From the NCBI GenBank assembly GCA_031291675.1, contig JARLIO010000059.1:62001-126000 (forward strand): DNA of 64,000 bases. The letters run 5' to 3'. This DNA comes from Azospirillaceae bacterium (lineage in GTDB: Bacteria > Pseudomonadota > Alphaproteobacteria > Azospirillales > Azospirillaceae). This document shows, one piece after another, positions 58,596 through 64,000 of the stretch; within the stretch, counting starts at the first letter, position 1; each line of letters starts with the position of its first letter. Under the pieces are notes generated by a model, which was not told the DNA's origin, did no database searches, and saw only the letters and a list, made by a program, of their open reading frames with translations. The position numbers and the translations under genes are program-made.

Positions 58596-59708
58596 ATGCC
58601 GACCGACGATCCCGCCGCCCCGCCGCCGCCGTCAAACCGCCGTGCCGTTATCGCCACGATCTTCAATCAGAAGGGTGGCGTCGGCAAGACCACGACCAGC
58701 GTCAACCTGGCGACCTGCCTGGCCGCGGGCGGCGTGCGCGTCCTGGTGATCGACTTCGACCCCCAGGGCAGCGCCACCGCCAATCTCGGCCTGATCGGTC
58801 GCCCGGTCCCGGGCAGCTATGAACTGCTGATGACGGGCACACTCTCGGCCACGCTGATGCAAACCACGGCATTTCCCGGCGTCATGCTCTGTCCCGCTGG
58901 CGACGCGCTCGCCGGGGCCGACCTGGAACTGGCGATCTGCACCGACGCCCAGAATCTGCTGCGCCAGGCGCTGCACAATGCCCGGGTGCCGATTGACGTC
59001 ATCATCATCGATTGCCCGCCGACCCTCAGCATGCTGGCGTTGAACGCCCTGGTCGCCAGTGATGCCGTCGTGATGCCAGTGACACCCGACCCGATGGCCC
59101 GCGACGTTCTGCATCGCGCCTGGCGTCATATCCAGCGGATCCGGAGCACGCTCAATCCAAACCTCGCGATCGCGGGCGTCGTCCTCACCATGGTCCACGA
59201 CAACCCGGTGCATCGGGAATTCGAACAGACCATCCGGGGGGAGCTGGGCAACCGGGTCTTGCCGGTCGCCATCCCCTTCGATACCGCAATCCTGGGCTCG
59301 TCGCGGCATGACCTGCCGGTGTGCGTCTTCGCCCCGCAGAGCGCCGCCGCACAGGCCTATCTGGCGCTGGCGGCGGTAATCCAGGACCGGATGTCGGCGC
59401 TGTCCCGCCCGGTCGCGCAACCCGCGGCGTTCTGCGACGACACCGACGGTGCCGAACCCGCTTGCGTCATGACACCCGTGCCCGGCTTCAGTCATGATAC
59501 CGCGGCTGCCGCGTTGCGGTTCTGGTCCAGCAAAGCCGGGCACACGGAACCGCCGGCCCCGGTGACAAAAGCCGCCACGGTCGCGGCCCCGACCGCGGGC
59601 CGCGCGCCGGCCTCCGGGTGGCACAGCCCCGATCGGATCACCGGCTTCGCCGCCGGTTGTGTCCTCGGCATCGTGCTGACCCTGCTGGCCCGCGCCATCG
59701 GGCTTTAG
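58596..59708 (+). CDS. ParA/MinD-family ATPase with a C-terminal membrane helix
   Basis: This 370-residue protein has a deviant Walker A (QKGGVGKTT, residues 25-33), a switch I region (DFDPQGSATANLG) and Walker B-like VIIIDCPPTLSMLALNAL, all typical of ParA/Soj ATPases. After about residue 265 comes a variable linker, and residues 348-370 form a hydrophobic segment (ITGFAAGCVLGIVLTLLARA) that would anchor it in the membrane, unusual for ParA. No parB gene or parS-like site is next to it. It is convergent with a long coiled-coil protein, which may be its partner. Likely role: positioning a protein assembly or envelope machine. Confidence 0.88.
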   Translation: MPTDDPAAPPPPSNRRAVIATIFNQKGGVGKTTTSVNLATCLAAGGVRVLVIDFDPQGSATANLGLIGRPVPGSYELLMTGTLSATLMQTTAFPGVMLCPAGDALAGADLELAICTDAQNLLRQALHNARVPIDVIIIDCPPTLSMLALNALVASDAVVMPVTPDPMARDVLHRAWRHIQRIRSTLNPNLAIAGVVLTMVHDNPVHREFEQTIRGELGNRVLPVAIPFDTAILGSSRHDLPVCVFAPQSAAAQAYLALAAVIQDRMSALSRPVAQPAAFCDDTDGAEPACVMTPVPGFSHDTAAAALRFWSSKAGHTEPPAPVTKAATVAAPTAGRAPASGWHSPDRITGFAAGCVLGIVLTLLARAIGL

Positions 59709-59717
59709 CCCGGCCCC

Positions 59718-59747
59718 GGATGTGCCCCCTCGTGGTCGGGGGCATCC
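59718..59747. terminator. Stem-loop between convergent genes
   Basis: GGATG(TG)CCCCC and GGGGGCATCC pair with a two-base bulge, between the ParA-like gene and the coiled-coil gene. It could end both transcripts; there is no T tract. Confidence 0.4.
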
Positions 59748-59755
59748 CCAGCCGA

Positions 59756-61798
59756 TCAGGGACGCAACCGGCCGGTCAGCGTGAAGAAGTTCTGTGACAA
59801 TGCCGAAAGCCGCGTGTCGGTGCCGCCCGGCACCGGGCTGGCGGGATCCGGCTGACGAGCCGTCGACGGCTTTTCCCCGACCTCGGCGCCCGGGGCGACC
59901 GGAGCGACCGGCACCGGTGCGGGTTCCGGCTGCGGCGCGACAAACACCGGCGGGACCTCGACGAACACGGGTTCGGCGACCACCGGCGGGGCCACCTCTG
60001 CCTCGGCAACCGGCGGGGCGGCCGCCACCTTAACGACGGGGGCCTCAACGACGGGCGCCTCAACGACCGGCGCTTCAACGACCGGCGCTTCAACGAAAGG
60101 CGGCTCAGCGGTCTGGACGGCCGGCGCTGCCGCGATCCGCGTCACCGACTGCTGGCTCAGCTCCTGGACCTGACGGCGCAGATCTTCGATCGCCGCAGCG
60201 AACTGGGCCTCTCGCGCCTTCGCCTGATCGCGCTCGGCCTCGGCACCGGCCAGACGGCTGGTGAGGGCCGCCACCCGCTCGTTGGCCTCGGCCAGCGCCC
60301 GCTCCGACTCGGCGGCATTGCCATCATGGTCCGAGCCCGGTCCGGTCGACAGCGCGGCGACCCGCCGCTTGTGAAAATCGAGATCGGTGCGCAACCGCGA
60401 AATCTCCGCCATCAGGCGGCGCTGATCGAGTTCGCCGGCCGCCTTCTGGCTGCGCAGCCGCGCCTCGTTGACGTTATCGCTGTCGCGCAACCGGCGCTCC
60501 AGATCCTCGTTCCGCGCCAGGGCCGTGGCCAGTGCGCTTTCGGCCTGGGCCACCGCCTTGGCGGCATCGGCGCGGACGGCATCGGTCATCACCTTGGCCG
60601 CGGCCTTCTCCTCCTCGAGCAGACGGGCATAGGCCGCCCGCTCCTCGGACAAAAGCACCGCCGATTCGGCGCGCTCGCGCTCGACCTGCTGGCGCAAATC
60701 CTCGACTTCGGCGCTGTGGAAACTGACCAGCCGCTGGGCCTGTTCCAGCTCGATCGTCAGGTTGGTGATGTCCTCGGTCAGCCGCGTGACCTCGCCGTGA
60801 TGACGCTTGCGGTCCCCCTGAAGCTGATTGTCGATCTCGACGAAGGCCTGTCGAACCTGTTCACGGCCCTGGTCCAGCTGGCTTTCCAGCTCGGCCTGGC
60901 GTCCCCGCGATTCGTCCAGCGCGAGTTGGGCATCGGCCAGTCGCGCCAGGGCATTGCGGCGCTCAACCGACAACACCTCCTCGGACTGGGTCCGCGTCGC
61001 CTCCAGTCGGCTTTGGGTTTCCGCGAGGCGCTCGCGCAGCTGGACCGCCTCGCCTTGGAACTGGGCGACCTGGTTTTGCAGCAACTGGAGCTGAATGCGG
61101 TACACCGTGTCGCATTTGGCCAGTTCGCGGGCCGCCTGGTCGCGCTGCGAGCGCACTACCGCGGCCTCCTGCTGCGTCAACAGCAACTGGCCTTCCAGAT
61201 GGGCGACCTGGGTCTGAACCTCGCCCAGGCTGACAGTCGGTTGGAGGGAGAGGCTCGTCGCCACAGCCGAGCGCGACGGTTGCAGCGAATCATTTTCCGG
61301 GTTTGACGTCACGCGTTCTATTCCCCTTGAGAGAGTGTTGTCACCGGACACGGCATCGCCGGCATCGTCCCCCGCCTCAACCTCCGCGACGGGAGCAGCC
61401 CCGGCCGTGTCGGCGAGCGGCGACGCTGTCCGCGGCTCGTCGCTATCCCCGGAGACAGTAGCCCAGGACAATGTCAACGCCGCCTGGCGCTGATCCGGCG
61501 CCGTGGCGACCTGCCAGATCAGGCTGACACCGTGCGCCGCAAAACCGTCCCGCGCATCCTGCAGGATACAGCGTTCAAAGTCGGACCAGGTCTCATAGAC
61601 ACCCGACGGGACGTCCAAAGCCGCCCGAAACTGATCAAAGGGCAGCGTCCAGGTTCCGTCGTCTGCCCCTTTATGCCGGGACTCGATAAGGCGTGCCATC
61701 GCCAACGCCCATTTTCCGTCTGGCGACAAGACGTCACTGCCCGCGTTGAGCCGATCGACCAACGAAGGGCTCGCGGTATTCGAGGGACTGGGATCCAT
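59756..61798 (-). CDS. Long coiled-coil protein with a winged-helix-like N-terminal domain
   Basis: This 680-residue protein has three parts. The N-terminal ~120 residues (DGKWALAMARLIESRHKGAD, FDQFRAALDVPSGVYETWSD, FERCILQDARDGF) resemble the winged-helix layout of plasmid replication initiators, a weak match. Residues ~195-555 are a long coiled coil. The C-terminal part is Pro/Val/Glu-rich with a VEAPV repeat. The ATG at 61798 follows a GAGGCAGG site and is preferred over 61810. It has no membrane segment. Lying convergent with a ParA-like ATPase, it may be a DNA- or polymer-binding scaffold; the function is unknown. Confidence 0.75.
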   Translation of the reverse strand: MDPSPSNTASPSLVDRLNAGSDVLSPDGKWALAMARLIESRHKGADDGTWTLPFDQFRAALDVPSGVYETWSDFERCILQDARDGFAAHGVSLIWQVATAPDQRQAALTLSWATVSGDSDEPRTASPLADTAGAAPVAEVEAGDDAGDAVSGDNTLSRGIERVTSNPENDSLQPSRSAVATSLSLQPTVSLGEVQTQVAHLEGQLLLTQQEAAVVRSQRDQAARELAKCDTVYRIQLQLLQNQVAQFQGEAVQLRERLAETQSRLEATRTQSEEVLSVERRNALARLADAQLALDESRGRQAELESQLDQGREQVRQAFVEIDNQLQGDRKRHHGEVTRLTEDITNLTIELEQAQRLVSFHSAEVEDLRQQVERERAESAVLLSEERAAYARLLEEEKAAAKVMTDAVRADAAKAVAQAESALATALARNEDLERRLRDSDNVNEARLRSQKAAGELDQRRLMAEISRLRTDLDFHKRRVAALSTGPGSDHDGNAAESERALAEANERVAALTSRLAGAEAERDQAKAREAQFAAAIEDLRRQVQELSQQSVTRIAAAPAVQTAEPPFVEAPVVEAPVVEAPVVEAPVVKVAAAPPVAEAEVAPPVVAEPVFVEVPPVFVAPQPEPAPVPVAPVAPGAEVGEKPSTARQPDPASPVPGGTDTRLSALSQNFFTLTGRLRP
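60032..60106. repeat. Five-unit 15-bp tandem repeat encoding VEAPV
   Basis: Five consecutive 15-base units (core AACGACCGGCGCTTC on the plus strand) lie within the coiled-coil gene and encode a five-residue Val-Glu-Ala-Pro-Val motif. The units keep frame. Confidence 0.9.
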
Positions 61799-62357
61799 AG
61801 CCTGCCTCATCTGGATAGCCGCTGAAACCGGCGGCGAATGCCGCAGAGACGGTATCTCTTATCGCAAATCTCGTTATCGCAAATCTCGAGCCGCTTTTAT
61901 CAGAACAACGTGTGGGCGTCGAGGCGCTGCCGTCGACCGGAAGCAAAGACATCAACCCCATGACCTTTTGACCACGCCGCGTCAATAGCCGATCAGATAC
62001 GCGCAATCGGATCGGAACGCTTGCGTCTGCGTCACAGACCATCAGCACCGGAACCGTCGACACGCGATCCATTACCACCGAACCGCGCTATCCTCTGACG
62101 GGCGCGCGGCAAAATGACGCGAAACTGCGCTTCGCCGCGACCCCGGCATCGCCTTGCCGCTTGTGGCGTGCGCGACACCGGGGCAACCGATCAAGCCAAC
62201 CCAACGCTGCCGGCGATATTGACGCCACTGGCGGAACGGGGCGTAGATAGTCCGCGGCGCGCCATCGCGATCGACACAGACCGGCCGATTCAGGCTCTGC
62301 GACGACGCGACGAACCGGCCCATCGGGGGCCGGACAGTGCGCAACGGAGAAACAGTC
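61799..62357. other. Divergent intergenic region upstream of the GlcG-like gene
   Basis: The region holds a perfect tandem duplication of 15 bases, TTATCGCAAATCTCG at 61859-61873 and 61874-61888, about 60 bases upstream of the coiled-coil gene start. This could be a regulatory site. No gene is supported. Confidence 0.45.
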
Positions 62358-62774
62358 ATGGCATCGATCACCTTGCAGGCAGCCCAGACGCTGGCGGCTG
62401 CGGCCATCGACAAGGCCGCGGCGGATTACCAACGTCCGATCTGCGTCAGTGTCTGCGACCCCGCCGGTTTTCTGCTGGCCTTCGCCCGGGTTGACGGCAG
62501 TCCCCTTCGCTGCATCGCGATTTCGCAAGGCAAGGCCTATACCGCGGTGCGCATGGGCGTGACGACCGAGGCCTTCCTGGAACGCCTGCACCGCGAGAAT
62601 ATCCCGGCCGGCTATTTCTGTGACGACCGCCTGACGGCATTGCCCGGCGGCGCGGTCCTGAAGGACAGCGCCGGCGCCATCGTGGGCGGGGTTGGCATCA
62701 GCGGTCTGGCCTCCGGCGAAGACCAGGCGATCGCCAACGCTCTTGCGGCCCTCGCCGCGACCGGATCGGTGTGA
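62358..62774 (+). CDS. GlcG/HbpS family protein
   Basis: This 138-residue protein matches the GlcG/HbpS (DUF336) family. Typical blocks are VSVCDPAGFLLAFARVDGSP near the middle, SQGKAYTAV and a glycine-rich C-terminal segment, GGAVLKDSAGAIVGGVGISG. Some relatives bind haem or corrinoid, others have only an accessory role in small-molecule oxidation. The ATG at 62358 has an ACGGAGA site; an earlier in-frame start at 62337 is less likely. A small lipoprotein gene follows after 47 bases. Confidence 0.88.
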   Translation: MASITLQAAQTLAAAAIDKAAADYQRPICVSVCDPAGFLLAFARVDGSPLRCIAISQGKAYTAVRMGVTTEAFLERLHRENIPAGYFCDDRLTALPGGAVLKDSAGAIVGGVGISGLASGEDQAIANALAALAATGSV

Positions 62775-62821
62775 TCCCCGATCCCTATCTTTTGCATCAT
62801 GAAACCAAGGTTCTATCCCTG

Positions 62822-63061
62822 ATGAAAAAGTCTCTGCTCACCGCGGCACGGGCCCTTGTCCTGGGCGGCGCGCTGGTCGTTTCCGCCTGCGCGTCGAACG
62901 ATGCCAGTGTGGTTCACATGTCCAATGTGTGGTCGACCAGCTGTGCCAATGGCGGCCAGAGTGTCGTGATCAGCGCCGCGACACTGGCGCAGTTCCACCA
63001 GGCCGTTGAGGCCGCGCCGGAATGCGCGCGCGGCTATACGGCGACGGCGCCCGCCAACTGA
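62822..63061 (+). CDS. Small lipoprotein of unknown function
   Basis: This 79-residue protein has a lipoprotein signal, MKKSLLTAARALVLGGALVV then SAC, so Cys at about residue 23 would be lipidated. The mature part is about 57 residues with two more Cys (SCANGGQ and PECARGY) that could form a disulphide. The ATG at 62822 is preferred over 62771 for the signal layout. Its stop codon lies inside the left arm of a 21-bp inverted repeat. Confidence 0.75.
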   Translation: MKKSLLTAARALVLGGALVVSACASNDASVVHMSNVWSTSCANGGQSVVISAATLAQFHQAVEAAPECARGYTATAPAN

Positions 63062-63106
63062 TCCCCAACCGGCGATGAGCTTTTGTCATCGCCGGTTGGG
63101 GATCAG
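63058..63106. terminator. Perfect 21-bp inverted repeat between convergent genes
   Basis: The arms 63058-63078 and 63086-63106 are perfectly complementary around a 7-base loop (GCTTTTG). The left arm includes the lipoprotein stop codon. It lies between convergent genes and could end transcription in both directions, although no T tract follows. The arm-loop layout resembles the palindromes at 8139 and 49367 but the sequence differs. Confidence 0.7.
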
Positions 63107-63171
63107 CGGCGACGGCCGCCGCGGCCCGACCGACCAGCGCCCCGAACGGTACGCTGGTCGACCGCGGTGTA

Positions 63172-63957
63172 TCAATTGTGCAGCAACTGGTCCAGGAACT
63201 GGCGGGCGCGCGGCGTCGCCGGGCGGCTGAAGAAAGCGTCGGGGGTATCCTCCTCGACGATTTCGCCGCGGTCCATGAAGATCACCCGGTCGGCGACGCT
63301 TCTGGCGAAGCCCATTTCGTGGGTGACGCAGAGCATCGTCATGCCATCACTGGCGAGGCTGGTCATGACGTCCAACACCTCCTTGACCATTTCGGGGTCG
63401 AGGGCCGAGGTTGGCTCGTCAAACAGCATCACCCGCGGGTTCATGCACAGCGAACGCGCGATCGCCACCCGCTGCTGCTGTCCGCCCGACAATTGACCGG
63501 GATATTTCTTGGCCTGCTCGGCGATGCGAACCCGCTCCAGATAGCGCATCGCCGTCGCCTCGGCCTTGGCCTGCGTTTCCTTGCGCACCCAGATCGGCGC
63601 CAGCGTGCAATTCTCCAGCACCGTCAGATGGGGAAACAAATTGAAGTGCTGGAACACCATGCCAACCTCGCGGCGCACGGCCTCGATATTTTTGAGGTTG
63701 TTGGTCAGCTCGATACCATCGACGACGATGGTGCCGGCCTGGTGTTCCTCCAGATGATTGATGCAGCGAATCAAGGTTGATTTACCCGACCCGGACGGAC
63801 CGCACACCACGATGCGTTCGCCGCGGCGAACCGACAGGTTGATATTGCGCAGAACCTGGAACTCACCATACCACTTGTTGACACTGGTCAACTGGACGAT
63901 GACGTCCGCACTCGCATTATGGGAAACCGCCGCGGCGGCAGGGGAAGCCGAGCTCAT
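63172..63957 (-). CDS. Polar amino-acid ABC importer ATPase (AapP/BztD type)
   Basis: This 261-residue ATPase energises amino-acid uptake. Walker [10 protein letters not shown], the Q-loop [18 protein letters not shown], the signature [12 protein letters not shown] and Walker [15 protein letters not shown] are intact, as is the H-loop THEMG. The sequence is closest in character to AapP/BztD of the general L-amino-acid importers of alphaproteobacteria. The permease and binding-protein genes would lie beyond the right edge of the window, upstream on this strand. It is convergent with the small lipoprotein gene. Confidence 0.93.
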   Translation of the reverse strand: MSSASPAAAAVSHNASADVIVQLTSVNKWYGEFQVLRNINLSVRRGERIVVCGPSGSGKSTLIRCINHLEEHQAGTIVVDGIELTNNLKNIEAVRREVGMVFQHFNLFPHLTVLENCTLAPIWVRKETQAKAEATAMRYLERVRIAEQAKKYPGQLSGGQQQRVAIARSLCMNPRVMLFDEPTSALDPEMVKEVLDVMTSLASDGMTMLCVTHEMGFARSVADRVIFMDRGEIVEEDTPDAFFSRPATPRARQFLDQLLHN

Positions 63958-64000
63958 GGGACAGCGCTCCGGTTAATGGCGTCGGTTGCGGTTGAGATCA

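Overview
The window looks like a chromosomal segment of a high-GC alphaproteobacterium, probably Rhodospirillales-like. This is inferred from protein character, a cysS-cimA-trmJ housekeeping cluster, an AapP/BztD-type amino-acid ABC ATPase, and a composite palindromic repeat at 52.2 kb of a style common in alphaproteobacterial intergenic DNA. No rRNA, tRNA or CRISPR array was found. There is one decayed IS5-type transposase.

Layout. 0-3.4 kb: the end of an oligopeptide ABC importer operon with a fused double ATPase. 3.7-8.0 kb: cupin, FAD monooxygenase and TetR regulator (+), then a GFA-family protein and an SDR (-). 8.2-24.4 kb: a large sugar-acid locus built around a divergent control region at 19.7-20.1 kb. 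Leftward run ten genes in one direction: DeoR regulator, fuculose-phosphate-type aldolase, L-fucose isomerase, ribose-type ABC importer (ATPase, permease, binding protein), FucU mutarotase, RhaB-type kinase, fuconolactonase-type lactonase and an L-fucose/L-galactose dehydrogenase-type aldo-keto reductase. Rightward run an LgoD-like dehydrogenase, tagaturonate reductase (uxaB) and altronate dehydratase (uxaA). Together they can be read as two routes: a phosphorylative L-fucose route (isomerase, kinase, aldolase), and an oxidative L-galactose route (dehydrogenase, lactonase, LgoD, UxaB, UxaA) ending in 2-keto-3-deoxygluconate. This dual locus is the strongest candidate for an undescribed system here.

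24.5-36.4 kb: a ten-gene leftward exopolysaccharide cluster of Wzx/Wzy type: priming transferase, Wzc-like protein without a recognisable Walker A, DUF6492-like protein, WecG-type transferase, Wza-like lipoprotein, polymerase/ligase, a GH44-type glucanase, flippase and two small secreted proteins. 36.4-38.4 kb: a decayed stretch with an IS5-family transposase remnant and a possible NHL-repeat remnant. 38.4-43.6 kb: lytic transglycosylase with SPOR domain, cysS, cimA and trmJ. 43.8-49.1 kb: molbindin, iron-containing alcohol dehydrogenase, and a soluble MCP-like protein with a CheZ-like motif that overlaps a TPR/ATP-grasp-like gene. 49.2-49.8 kb: intergenic repeats and a small Cys-rich protein. 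50.1-58.1 kb: a YgiQ-family radical SAM protein, then an export operon of a HlyD-like adaptor and a 1321-residue tandem ABC exporter with unusual nucleotide-site motifs, flanked by two candidate small ORFs. 58.6-61.8 kb: a ParA-like ATPase with a C-terminal membrane helix, convergent with a long coiled-coil protein. 62.3-64.0 kb: GlcG/HbpS-like protein, small lipoprotein and an amino-acid ABC ATPase.

Several perfect or near-perfect inverted repeats lie in the intergenic spaces, often at the ends of transcription units or between convergent genes. All functional calls rest on reading the sequence and on family knowledge; no database search was run.
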